A stretch of 19,096 nucleotides of DNA from Flectobacillus sp. GTDB lineage: Bacteria; Bacteroidota; Bacteroidia; Cytophagales; Spirosomataceae. Below are positions 9,161-16,555 of the stretch, in pieces. The stretch is from NCBI GenBank assembly GCA_029865665.1, contig JARXAV010000112.1, forward strand, positions 1 to 19,096. The letters are read 5' to 3'. The stretch's first letter is position 1; the number at the start of each line of letters is the position of its first letter. The translations under genes were made by a program, and so were the position numbers. Under the pieces are notes generated by a model, which did no database searches, was not told where the DNA came from, and worked only from the letters and a program-made list of their open reading frames with translations.

Positions 9161-9224
9161 AGTAGTGGGACAAAATAGGTCGGTGTAAAAACCGAAACGG
9201 TTTAGCTAAATAAATCCCATTACT
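9161..9224 (-). terminator. Nested inverted repeats, possible weak terminator after the glycosidase-like gene
   Basis: An inner hairpin AAACCG-AAA-CGGTTT (9189-9203) lies 24 bp after the stop of the 9227-10330 gene and, on the minus strand, is followed by TTAC. An outer pair, AGTAGTGGGA (9161-9170) and TCCCATTACT (9215-9224), encloses it with one wobble position. The short stem makes termination uncertain, so read-through into the SusC/SusD pair is possible. The inner palindrome could also be an operator, as LacI-family sites often contain AAACCG/CGGTTT halves. Confidence 0.35.
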
Positions 9225-9226
9225 TA

Positions 9227-10330
9227 CTAATCTTCGAGTTTAAAAATATAACCCGATGATGTTTGATAATTGCCTCCCTGAGTGGCGGTGAAGAGGTAGG
9301 CTGGTTTACCGCTTTTCATCAATAGTTGTGGTCGTTCGAAACGGCCATAACGGGTTAAATGTGCTGGAGCTGGAGATTGTTTAAAATAAGCTTCTGCCCC
9401 GTAATAAGCGATTTTGGGTTTTGACCAGTGTAGTCCGTCTTTTGATTCAAAGTATAAACCCACTTCGTGATTGAAGAAGCCCATGTCCCGCATAATCATC
9501 TTGAATCGCTTTTTTTCGTAGTAGATATACGCATCTTCTACTTGTCGATTACCTCCATATCCAGAAAAATCAATGATGGGATTGCCCTCATGACGCAGAT
9601 AAGGGCCTTCTAGCTGTTTTGAAATAGCTAGACCATACTTACGATTTCCTCGAATGGCTGGTGGTTTTGTTTCGTCGTATTCTTTGGTATTCCACGATTT
9701 ATAATAGAGCCAATACTCGCCATTTGGGTGTTTCAAAAAAGCAGGATTAGTCGTGCAATGGTCATCCCAAGAACCATCACTGCCCACATCTAACAAAGGT
9801 TTATCTGGACGAATCCATGGCCCGTCTAAGGAATCAGCCGTGGCTAAACCAATGCGTTTGGTATTAGTTTTACCGTTAGAATTACCCATATAAAACAAGC
9901 AATATTTACCATCGATGAACTGAATGTGAGGATTATGACAGGTAGTACCATCCCAGTATCCTGACCCCCTTGGAGCGATAACGGTCTCCTTATACGTAAA
10001 CTCAGATTCTGGACTATCAGCAACGGCATGAGCAATTTCCGACTGATGAATCCAACCACCCATTTTGTATTTGGCAGGCCATCTTGAATAAAACACGTGT
10101 ACTTTACCATCGGGAGCATAAATTGGGGCATTACACCACACATAATAGCCCTCTGTTTCTAATATTCGCCCGATTGGCTTTAACTGCTTACAAAACTTTG
10201 CAATATCGCTCGATTTGAAAGGAACATCTGCCCAAGCACCACTAACTCCCACAAACGATGAGACCGTGAGTGTAGCTAAAAATTCCCTACGAGTGAAGAT
10301 TTGATTCATTTGTATATGCAGATATGCCAA
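9227..10330 (-). CDS. Tat-exported five-bladed beta-propeller glycoside hydrolase-like protein (GH43/GH117-like)
   Basis: This is probably a periplasmic or secreted enzyme that trims oligosaccharides for the adjacent SusC/SusD system. The N-terminus has a twin-arginine motif, TRREFL with Arg14-Arg15, then a hydrophobic stretch and a plausible cleavage site after AWA (residue 34). The body shows repeated propeller blades with short aromatic strands: NAPIYAPDGKVHVFYSRW (67-84), CHNPHIQFIDGKYCLFYMG (131-149), TTNPAFLKHPNGEYWLYY (193-210), VEDAYIYYEKKRFKMI (264-279) and RFERPQLL (330-337). Such blades occur in the GH43/GH32/GH117 group; acidic residues such as Asp188-Asp189, Glu265, Asp266 and Glu332 are candidates for catalysis, but I cannot assign them. 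Met8 (ATG at 10307-10309) is an alternative and perhaps better start for a Tat signal. The exact CAZy family and substrate are unknown. Confidence 0.75.
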   Translation of the reverse strand: MAYLHIQMNQIFTRREFLATLTVSSFVGVSGAWADVPFKSSDIAKFCKQLKPIGRILETEGYYVWCNAPIYAPDGKVHVFYSRWPAKYKMGGWIHQSEIAHAVADSPESEFTYKETVIAPRGSGYWDGTTCHNPHIQFIDGKYCLFYMGNSNGKTNTKRIGLATADSLDGPWIRPDKPLLDVGSDGSWDDHCTTNPAFLKHPNGEYWLYYKSWNTKEYDETKPPAIRGNRKYGLAISKQLEGPYLRHEGNPIIDFSGYGGNRQVEDAYIYYEKKRFKMIMRDMGFFNHEVGLYFESKDGLHWSKPKIAYYGAEAYFKQSPAPAHLTRYGRFERPQLLMKSGKPAYLFTATQGGNYQTSSGYIFKLED

Positions 10331-10430
10331 TAACTTGACTAAAATTGCTAATATCTTATACTTTTCTGATATTTTCTGTAAAGTAAGCTATACCTTTTAC
10401 CACATCCATCATGCACCGTCCTACAAGTAT

Positions 10431-10459
10431 CAAATATTATTACTTTTTGACTTCTACAA
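10431..10459 (-). promoter_or_regulatory. Possible promoter for the glycosidase-like gene
   Basis: On the minus strand AATATTTG (10431-10438) matches TAnnTTTG except for its first base, and TTG (10457-10459) lies 18 bp upstream of it. The position is about 100 bp before the gene start and downstream of the neighbouring terminator, which suits a promoter. The rest of the 276-bp gap holds only that terminator. Confidence 0.3.
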
Positions 10460-10482
10460 TTATCTTTCAAAAAGACATACAT

Positions 10483-10520
10483 AAAAAAAGACTGCCTTCA
10501 TTGCGAAGACAGCCTTTTTT
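10483..10520 (-). terminator. Rho-independent terminator of the acyltransferase gene at 10607-11647
   Basis: The arms AAGACTGCCTTC (10488-10499) and GAAGACAGCCTT (10505-10516) surround a 5-nt loop. On the plus strand two positions mismatch, but both become G-U pairs in minus-strand RNA, giving a 12-bp continuous stem followed by a T tract. This shows the functional direction is minus, serving the gene that ends about 90 bp upstream. Confidence 0.8.
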
Positions 10521-10606
10521 ATATTCTTAACTATTATCAATAATTCATTTCAATATATCAAAAAAAAGACATTGTTTTATACGGTAAAATATCCACTACA
10601 AGGCCA

Positions 10607-11647
10607 TTAAGCCCATTTTTTCTTCAACCAAGCCCTCACTGGTTCATCGTAATATTTTAAGGCAAGGTATGCAATAGCGAATGCTGAAAGTAACCCAACA
10701 AGGCCTACTTTATATCCATCCATCGCTGATGGTTTATCTTTCACAACCCACATCGTATAGACATAAATGATTGGATAATGGGTAATGTATAAAGGGTAAG
10801 ATATATCTCCTGACCACTTACAAATCTTTGCCCAACGACCTGCAATTTGTCCTCCAGCACCTGCCGCAACAACCATTGGGAAGGCAATCATAATACAAAA
10901 TGATTCGTATAATCCATTCCATTGAAAAGTAGGCAGGAAGAAAAGAATGATTAACACCCAAGAACAAACAATGTAGGCATTGGGAATATGAATAAGTTTC
11001 CCCGTTCTGAATAATAACAAACCCGCAAAGAAAGGAAACATCATTCGTACATTACCAATCCAAAAGGTTTCATAACTCCAACCCGTTGCCACATCGCCAC
11101 GATGTATAGCAACGGCTGTTAAAACAATTCCACTGAGAATCACGACAATCCATAACACAATTAGGCTCATTTTTCTTCCGAAAAGGGCATAAAGCAAATT
11201 GGCAATGTATTCCTGAAGTAGCGACCAACAAGGGCCGTCTAAGGGATGGGTTTCACCCCAACCTCTAACATCTGGAGCGGGCAATAAGGTGAAACTAATT
11301 AGGGTAACGCCTATCAATTTCAAGAAACCTGTATCAACAAATTTATTGGTATAAGGGTCTAGCCAAAAGCTGATAGCCCCTAAAATCACCCCTAAAATAA
11401 CAAGCGGATGAAGGCGAATTAAACGAATTTTGAAGAACTCTTTGGTACTCATTCTCTCCCAACGGTCGTCATAAGCATAACCCACGACAAACCCTGAAAG
11501 CAGAAAAAAGAAATCGACAGCCAAGTAGCCATGGTGCATCGGGTGATTTGCCATGACTGGGAAATAGGCTTCGTAAAAGTGAAAAATTACGACGAGTAAT
11601 GCAGCAGTACCTCGAAGTCCATCCAAAATGGGGTAGTGTGGTTTCAT
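10607..11647 (-). CDS. Acyltransferase-3 family integral membrane protein (OafA/YrhL-like)
   Basis: This protein belongs to the membrane acyltransferases that usually move an acetyl or other acyl group onto a sugar of an exopolysaccharide, O-antigen or other exported glycan. It has 346 residues, about ten hydrophobic segments, and the family's Arg-X10-His motif with Arg12 and His23 (LDGLRGTAALLVVIFHF). Other family text includes AVDFFFLLSGFVVGYAYD in the first third, the LIRLHPL turn, CWSLLQEYIANLLYALFG mid-protein, ISYPLYITHYPIIY near the end, and a final YYDEPVRAWLKKKW. The ATG at 11645-11647 aligns with other family starts. A terminator lies downstream and the inverted-repeat element at 11651-11951 directly upstream, ending 4 bp from the start codon. 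No glycan-synthesis genes lie beside it, so the acceptor is unknown. Confidence 0.9.
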   Translation of the reverse strand: MKPHYPILDGLRGTAALLVVIFHFYEAYFPVMANHPMHHGYLAVDFFFLLSGFVVGYAYDDRWERMSTKEFFKIRLIRLHPLVILGVILGAISFWLDPYTNKFVDTGFLKLIGVTLISFTLLPAPDVRGWGETHPLDGPCWSLLQEYIANLLYALFGRKMSLIVLWIVVILSGIVLTAVAIHRGDVATGWSYETFWIGNVRMMFPFFAGLLLFRTGKLIHIPNAYIVCSWVLIILFFLPTFQWNGLYESFCIMIAFPMVVAAGAGGQIAGRWAKICKWSGDISYPLYITHYPIIYVYTMWVVKDKPSAMDGYKVGLVGLLSAFAIAYLALKYYDEPVRAWLKKKWA

Positions 11648-11798
11648 ATAAGATTGTTTTTGAAAAATGGTTAACTTGGGAGAGTGGAAAGATTAGCGTT
11701 AAAGTAGAAAGTTTGACGTTGATGAGTTTAAAAAACTTCATCCCAATTTTACTTGGCAATGATTCTTTTATAACAAAGCTATCTAAACTTTTGCAACA

Positions 11799-11818
11799 CG
11801 GGTGAATAAATTCACCCG
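11799..11818. repeat. 20-bp perfect palindrome with a 2-bp centre
   Basis: CGGGTGAAT, AA, ATTCACCCG gives 9-bp perfect arms. It lies just upstream of a -7-like TAGCTTTG (11774-11781, minus strand) and so covers the -33 region expected for the acyltransferase gene. It may be an operator or simply the core of the surrounding repeat element. Confidence 0.5.
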
Positions 11819-11860
11819 CTAAGTGGAATACTTGGTTAGCTACTAGCCTCAGCATTTCCC

Positions 11861-11911
11861 ACTCATCTACTTTTTACTTTAAGCTTTAAACTCATTTACT
11901 TTTTACTCTAA
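11861..11911. repeat. Two-copy direct repeat, 22-bp units spaced 29 bp
   Basis: Units at 11861-11882 and 11890-11911 both read ACTCAT(C/T)TACTTTTTACT(T/C)TAA and differ at two positions. They lie inside the inverted-repeat element next to its right arm. Confidence 0.6.
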
Positions 11912-11958
11912 TCTCCTCCTTTCCAAGTTAGCCTTTTTCAAAAAACATTCTATCCCGA

Positions 11959-14571
11959 TTAACGGTTAAATTTAATCCGCAAAGCTGTTGCACTGTACTT
12001 CCCCCCTACAAAACTACTAACCACCTCCGCACCAAATAGCTTACCAATTCCCAAAATACCATAGCCTACTTCGAGGTAGTTAAACGACTGTTTAGGAAGC
12101 GATAACACATTCATAAAAAGGGATTCTTTTAAACCATATAACCGTAAAACATTCGATTGAGTAAGCAAGAATTTATCAAAATCATTCGACAAAAAGCACT
12201 CTAAATAATTGCCTCTGGTGCTGTGGAGGTAGTATTCCAAGTTACGAAAAGCATCAAATCGGAATGACCGTAAAATGGTCTGATTGCCGTTAAAATGACG
12301 AAAATCTGAGAAATAAACAGGAGCTTTCAAGTAATCTCCATAAGTAGCTTGTACGTGGAATGTTCCCACTTTGGTTATCTCAAAAAGTTGTTCATAACTT
12401 GCTTCTAAGCGATTGAAATTAGCGTCTGAAAAACCATTACTCGACGAGAAAGTCAGCGTTGGATTGCCTTTGTTAATCACATAATTTCTCCCATTGAACA
12501 CACTCGTTTTAGCAAAAGGACGAATCGACACACTTGCATCTAGCACAAAGTTTTTGGGGTTCACCCAATTATTAGTCGTCATTTCTACACTTTGTGGCGT
12601 GTTCGACGAAAATTCTTTGTCCTTGGTATCAATCCACGGACGAAGAGTTTGAGTATTTTCTAAAGCATTTCGTTCGGCATATTCCATCGAAATCACACTT
12701 GTAAAATACGAAGACCAACGTTGTTTGTACTGAAAATTAAGGTACTGTTTTTCGTAAAACTTGGCATAGTTTTCTTCACCCAAAAGCGTGTAAAGTGTAT
12801 TAGCAAAGGTCGAAATCGGCCTATTCTCATTAAATTGCTGAATAAATCGGCCGCCAGATACCTCAAAGGAATGGTAGTTTTTCAGATAATAATAGCCCAA
12901 CTTCCAGTTCAGCGTTTTTCGTCCAATGGCATAACGCAACGTTCCATAAAGCGACGTGCGTTTGGTCAATTTTTCACGAGTATCGTAATTTACACCCGCC
13001 TGTACAAAATAACCATCTACGGTATTTACAAAATCTAACAGCCCCACTTGACTGATAGGCGATGTGTAGGTAAGCGAGCGAGGATAAAAATTGTATAGAT
13101 TATCACGTTTGCCATAATTATAGGTTTTGCCTGATAATAAGTTACTTAGTTTAAACACAGGCAAATTACGAATGGAGTCTTTTTTAAACGCCACTTCATT
13201 AACTTTCTCTAAACTATCCGCTTGTTGATAGCCCTTTGTTTCGAGTTCTGTAAGTGGAATCTGACGCTCTGCATCCCAGAAGCTGGCACTCCTTTTTTTA
13301 TATAACGAATCGACTCCAATCGAATAAGAACGTACTACATCAGTCGCTTCTCCTTGCTCTTTTCGTTCTTTTTTATCGGCTTTCTCCGTTTTTTTCAAAA
13401 ACTTATCCAGTTGTTTTCGGGTCAATTGCTTTTGATTCAAGACTGTTTGAGCATCTACTTTTTCTTTCTTAATCACTTTTGCTTCTGCCTTGTCAATTTT
13501 CTCATCAATCACCACAGGACTTTGATGAAACTTTTGATTAACGGTTAGATTATATCCTTTAATCGTTGTAGCGTAATTAAAAAAACCTTTAAATCCAAAA
13601 CTGTCAAAATCCGAACGAAAAGTATAACTGATAGGTAACCACACCTCTTTAAATGGCGCATAAATGGTTTTAATACTGTTAGCAAAACCATCTCCAGCAA
13701 ACTTCAAATCAAGACTATGAATGTACCACGAGTCTTCGATGATGTTAATGATTCCTTCAAAGACATTTTCACCTTTTACTTTGGGAATCACCCGAATACG
13801 GTCGATAGTCCTACCATTTTCTATAAATTCTCCTTCAAATTTAAAGCGATAATAGGCCAAGGCACTAGGAGACAAAGGAGAGATTATATCCCCATAAACT
13901 TTAGGTGAATAGAAATTCACCCTCGACGACGTGATAAAGCGAGTCCCTTGTGACTCGAGCTGTTTGGGTAAATTATTTCGAGTAGAAATGACTTTCTCAC
14001 TTACCGAACTAGGTTGTTTAAATTGTACCTCATTGATAGATTCCATGACATAGACTTGCCCTATTTTTAAGCCTAAATCTTTTTCGATTTTCTTACCCGC
14101 CATCATTTTCATCAACGATGAAACCTCCTTTACCTGTGCTGTGCCTTTGAGATAGGTACGTGCGGTATAAGTAGCTAATTCTAAGACTTTAAAGCGAGCC
14201 ATCGAAATGGTTTTACGCATGATAGTATAAGCAGGATCTTCGCTTTTAGCTGAAAAACGGACTTCGTTTAGGGTAACTGTTTGTTCTTGCAAAACCACAT
14301 CCAGCCGCTGTACGGTCTCGTCCACAGTCACTATTTTCTCTAAAGGTTTATGGCCTAAATATTGAAAAATAAGTGTATGAACTCCTTTGTCCAAACTTAA
14401 TTCATACTGACCAGCTTCGTTGGCCATCGTTCCTTTGGAACTTTCTTTAATGAGGATAGAAGCAAAAGGAAGTATTTCTCCCTGAGCATTTTTGATAGTA
14501 CCTTTCACTCCACCAGCAAAGGATGCAAAATGAACAAAAAGGCTTAGAAATAGTAGTTGATAGGATTTCAT
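11959..14571 (-). CDS. DUF5686 family outer-membrane protein with carboxypeptidase-like regulatory domain
   Basis: This protein of 870 residues has a signal peptide (about 1-19, LLFLSLFVHFASFA). A carboxypeptidase-D regulatory-like domain follows at about 22-95 (GTIKNAQGEILPFASILIKE, then DKGVHTLIFQYLGHKPLEK). A long DUF5686-type region begins at about residue 105 (SEDPAYTIMRKTISMARFK). The region around residues 380-410 is highly charged (KKTEKADKKERKE). The C-terminal half shows alternating aromatic strands like a beta barrel and ends in KYSATALRIKFNR. Members are common in Bacteroidota and are thought to sit in the outer membrane; their function is not established, and it lacks the plug and TonB box of a true transporter. 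It is flanked by intergenic regions on both sides, so it is probably monocistronic. Confidence 0.85.
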   Translation of the reverse strand: MKSYQLLFLSLFVHFASFAGGVKGTIKNAQGEILPFASILIKESSKGTMANEAGQYELSLDKGVHTLIFQYLGHKPLEKIVTVDETVQRLDVVLQEQTVTLNEVRFSAKSEDPAYTIMRKTISMARFKVLELATYTARTYLKGTAQVKEVSSLMKMMAGKKIEKDLGLKIGQVYVMESINEVQFKQPSSVSEKVISTRNNLPKQLESQGTRFITSSRVNFYSPKVYGDIISPLSPSALAYYRFKFEGEFIENGRTIDRIRVIPKVKGENVFEGIINIIEDSWYIHSLDLKFAGDGFANSIKTIYAPFKEVWLPISYTFRSDFDSFGFKGFFNYATTIKGYNLTVNQKFHQSPVVIDEKIDKAEAKVIKKEKVDAQTVLNQKQLTRKQLDKFLKKTEKADKKERKEQGEATDVVRSYSIGVDSLYKKRSASFWDAERQIPLTELETKGYQQADSLEKVNEVAFKKDSIRNLPVFKLSNLLSGKTYNYGKRDNLYNFYPRSLTYTSPISQVGLLDFVNTVDGYFVQAGVNYDTREKLTKRTSLYGTLRYAIGRKTLNWKLGYYYLKNYHSFEVSGGRFIQQFNENRPISTFANTLYTLLGEENYAKFYEKQYLNFQYKQRWSSYFTSVISMEYAERNALENTQTLRPWIDTKDKEFSSNTPQSVEMTTNNWVNPKNFVLDASVSIRPFAKTSVFNGRNYVINKGNPTLTFSSSNGFSDANFNRLEASYEQLFEITKVGTFHVQATYGDYLKAPVYFSDFRHFNGNQTILRSFRFDAFRNLEYYLHSTRGNYLECFLSNDFDKFLLTQSNVLRLYGLKESLFMNVLSLPKQSFNYLEVGYGILGIGKLFGAEVVSSFVGGKYSATALRIKFNR

Positions 14572-15076
14572 ACGAAAAAGTTTAAAGTGCTTTCAATTTG
14601 AAGACTATAGCAAATTAAAAATAAAATTGATAAGAACACGGCTAGATAAAGATAATTTAGAAACTTTAACAAATTAAAGTCCTCTTTGTGTATTTGACAA
14701 TAAAGCTGATTAACCTCTATAAAAACCTTAGATTGACGCTCAGCCTCACTTTTAACTGATATTACTAAAAAATCACTTATAGTTTTTGGACTACGGTATT
14801 CAATGGCATTTATAGGGGCTTTTGGAGAACGTACCTATTTATTCGAGAATACTCCTATGCCCTCTGAGAGAAAGATTTACTACTCTCCTATTCAATTTTA
14901 AAAAAATATGCTTATTTTGAATCATAGATGGCGTTTTTTTTGTTTAAACCAAAGATGATAAACCATCTCGCTTAGGCTATTTAAAGGTAAATAACTGATA
15001 GCAAGAAGTTTACATAGACACGCTATTTCTAGTAACATATTCATACAGAAACATTATCTAATTTTATCAAATAATT
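14572..15076. other. Divergent intergenic region between the DUF5686 and M42 peptidase genes
   Basis: This 505-bp AT-rich gap must hold promoters for both neighbours. For the minus-strand gene there is a weak candidate at 14670-14700. For the plus-strand gene I found no good TAnnTTTG; the closest is TTATTTTG near 14912. A 32-codon frame with its own ATG (14803-14901, plus) is present but unsupported. Nothing else is recognisable. Confidence 0.5.
14670..14700 (-). promoter_or_regulatory. Possible promoter for the DUF5686 gene
   Basis: On the minus strand TTAATTTG (14670-14677) has one mismatch to TAnnTTTG, with TTG (14698-14700) 20 bp upstream of it. It would give a leader of about 90 nt. This is motif-based and weak. 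Confidence 0.3.
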
Positions 15077-16147
15077 ATGACTGAATCTTCAAAAACATTT
15101 CTCTACGAATACTTAAATAATGCCGCTCCAACAGGGTTTGAAGCCCCAGGACAACAAATTTGGTTAGACTACCTAAAACCATATATCGACGAAACTATCA
15201 TTGACGTTTATGGCACTGCCGTAGGAGTTATTAACCCAGGGAAAGAATACAAAGTAGTCATTGAAGCTCATGCCGACGAAATTTCGTGGTTTGTCAATTA
15301 TATCGACGACAACGGGTATATTTTCGTGAGAAGAAACGGAGGCTCAGATGCTGTAATTGCCCCTTCGATGCGTTGTAATTTACACACGAAAAAAGGCGTT
15401 GTAAAAGGCGTATTTGGCTATCCTGCTATCCACGTAAGAGATATTGCTCGTGACAAAGCTCCTACCGTAAACGATATTTTTATCGACTTAGGTGCTGCCA
15501 ATAAAAAGGAGGTAGAAGATATGGGCGTTCATGTGGGCACAGTCGTAACCTTTGAAGACGGTTTAATGGAATTGAACGACCGCTATTATGTAGGTCGTGC
15601 CTTAGACAACCGCATGGGAGGCTTTATGATTGCCGAAGTAGCACGTTTATTGAAAGAAAACGCTGTCGAATTACCATTTACCTTGTACGTAGTAAACGCT
15701 GTTCAAGAAGAAATTGGTTTACGTGGTGCAGAAATGATTGCTCGTCGTTTGAAACCAGATTTGGCTATCGTAACCGACGTAACTCACGACACACAGTCGC
15801 CAATGTATAACAAGAAAGAACAAGGCGATATGCGATGTGGTAATGGTCCTGTAATCTGTTATGGCCCTGCGGTACAGAACAACGTTCGTGATTTCATTAT
15901 TGATATTGCAGACCAAAACGAAATCAAATTCCAACGTCAAGCCGTTTCTCGTTCTACAGGAACAGATACGGATGCCTTTGCTTATGCTGCCGAAGGAGTA
16001 GCGTCAGCACTGATTTCATTGCCGTTGAAATACATGCACACAACGGTTGAAACAGTAAGTAAAGCCGACGTACAGGCCGTTATTGATTTAATCTACAAAA
16101 CTATTGTTGCCCTAAAAGGTAACGAAGATTGGCGTTATATTAAGTAA
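15077..16147 (+). CDS. M42-family metallopeptidase (aminopeptidase, FrvX/glucanase-M type)
   Basis: This is a cytosolic dizinc aminopeptidase of 356 residues that forms large tetrahedral complexes in characterised relatives and trims peptides to amino acids. All expected metal and catalytic residues can be placed: His65 and Asp67 in IEAHADEISW, the bridging Asp177 in ALDNRMGG, the catalytic pair Glu211-Glu212 in AVQEEIGLRG, Asp234 in IVTDVTHDT, and His321 in KYMHTTVETV. Family members are sometimes annotated as endoglucanase, but the residues indicate a peptidase. There is no signal peptide. The ATG at 15077-15079 follows an A-rich stretch (ATCAAATAATT), as usual in the phylum. It appears to be a single-gene unit followed by the long hairpin at 16184-16247. 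Confidence 0.95.
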   Translation: MTESSKTFLYEYLNNAAPTGFEAPGQQIWLDYLKPYIDETIIDVYGTAVGVINPGKEYKVVIEAHADEISWFVNYIDDNGYIFVRRNGGSDAVIAPSMRCNLHTKKGVVKGVFGYPAIHVRDIARDKAPTVNDIFIDLGAANKKEVEDMGVHVGTVVTFEDGLMELNDRYYVGRALDNRMGGFMIAEVARLLKENAVELPFTLYVVNAVQEEIGLRGAEMIARRLKPDLAIVTDVTHDTQSPMYNKKEQGDMRCGNGPVICYGPAVQNNVRDFIIDIADQNEIKFQRQAVSRSTGTDTDAFAYAAEGVASALISLPLKYMHTTVETVSKADVQAVIDLIYKTIVALKGNEDWRYIK

Positions 16148-16555
16148 AAGCTCACGGACTCTTAACACATTCGTATTCGAGTAAAGTAGATACAGAAAAG
16201 CCACTTAAAGGGGAAAAACCTTCTAAGTGGCTTTTCTGTATCTACTTCTATATCAAAATTACACTCCTATTAGATTTCTCCTCAGAATTAGGGATTTACA
16301 CTTAGCTACCGTATTTTTACGTTCCTTTATTCTAATTCTAACTTACATAAAGCTATCCAAACCAATGGCAATGAGGTATTAGACATCTTAATACATTCAG
16401 GCAATAAGATTGGATGGTTTTGAAAGAAAAAAGGCATACGGATATAGAAAAAATAATGTTTTAAAGACACAAAATTGTCTATAATCTATTGATTACTTAC
16501 TAAAAACCGTATTTATTAGAGAGAATATCGTGTACGAATAAGGCCTATTATAGTC
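16148..16555. other. Intergenic region after the M42 peptidase gene
   Basis: This 408-bp gap contains the long hairpin at 16184-16247 and a smaller stem GTATTA/TAATAC near 16375-16393. The region 16292-16423 is open in one plus frame without a start codon, and a 19-codon frame is open on the minus strand. Neither has support. No clear promoter for the downstream acyltransferase was found. Confidence 0.5.
16184..16247. terminator. Very long hairpin, probable bidirectional terminator of the M42 gene
   Basis: The arms 16184-16207 and 16224-16247 are 24 nt and perfectly complementary. Inside, AAGG and CCTT add four more pairs with one bulged base, leaving a 7-nt loop. The hairpin begins 36 bp after the peptidase stop. 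Its core has A-rich and T-rich flanks around GCCACTTA and TAAGTGGC, as in a bidirectional terminator, but the arms run well past the T tract, which is unusual. Confidence 0.75.

Larger units (their letters stand above)
11651..11951. repeat. Roughly 300-bp inverted-repeat (MITE-like or palindromic extragenic) element
   Basis: The left arm (11651-11696) and the reverse complement of the right arm (11908-11951) align closely. Both contain, in order, AGA(T/A)TG, a run of T, GAAAAA, GG(T/C)TAACTTGG, a purine-rich stretch and AGATTAG. Inside the arms further similar purine-rich text continues (TTAAAGTA(G/A)AAAGT followed by GATGAGT). The element fills the gap between two genes and has no coding frame. 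It could be a decayed miniature transposon or a member of an intergenic repeat family; no target-site duplication is obvious. Confidence 0.5.
11648..11958. other. Intergenic region filled by an inverted-repeat element
   Basis: This 311-bp gap between two minus-strand genes has no credible reading frame. Nearly all of it lies between and within two imperfect inverted arms (11651-11696 and 11908-11951). It also contains a direct repeat (11861-11911), a 20-bp palindrome (11799-11818), and a -7-like TAGCTTTG on the minus strand (11774-11781), which could be part of the acyltransferase promoter although no TTG stands at the usual distance. Confidence 0.6.

Noticed and set aside
11469..11855. A 128-codon minus-strand frame across the 5' end of the acyltransferase gene and the repeat element.
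   Set aside because: It overlaps the conserved Arg-X10-His region of the real acyltransferase in another frame and reads through non-coding repeats.
11651..11951. The inverted-repeat segment as a complete insertion sequence.
   Set aside because: It is too short and has no transposase frame; no clear target-site duplication was seen at its edges.
14803..14901. A 32-codon plus-strand frame with its own ATG in the 505-bp divergent gap (open back to about 14738).
   Set aside because: There is no start context, no recognisable family and no support beyond an open frame; the complementary strand looks equally plausible. It could be a small protein or remnant but cannot be supported.
16292..16423. 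A plus-strand open stretch ending in ...SGNKIGWF, with a short opposing minus-strand frame MSNTSLPLVWIALCKLELE.
   Set aside because: The plus frame has no start codon and the minus frame has only 19 codons; no family was recognised. It may be a gene remnant but chance is sufficient.
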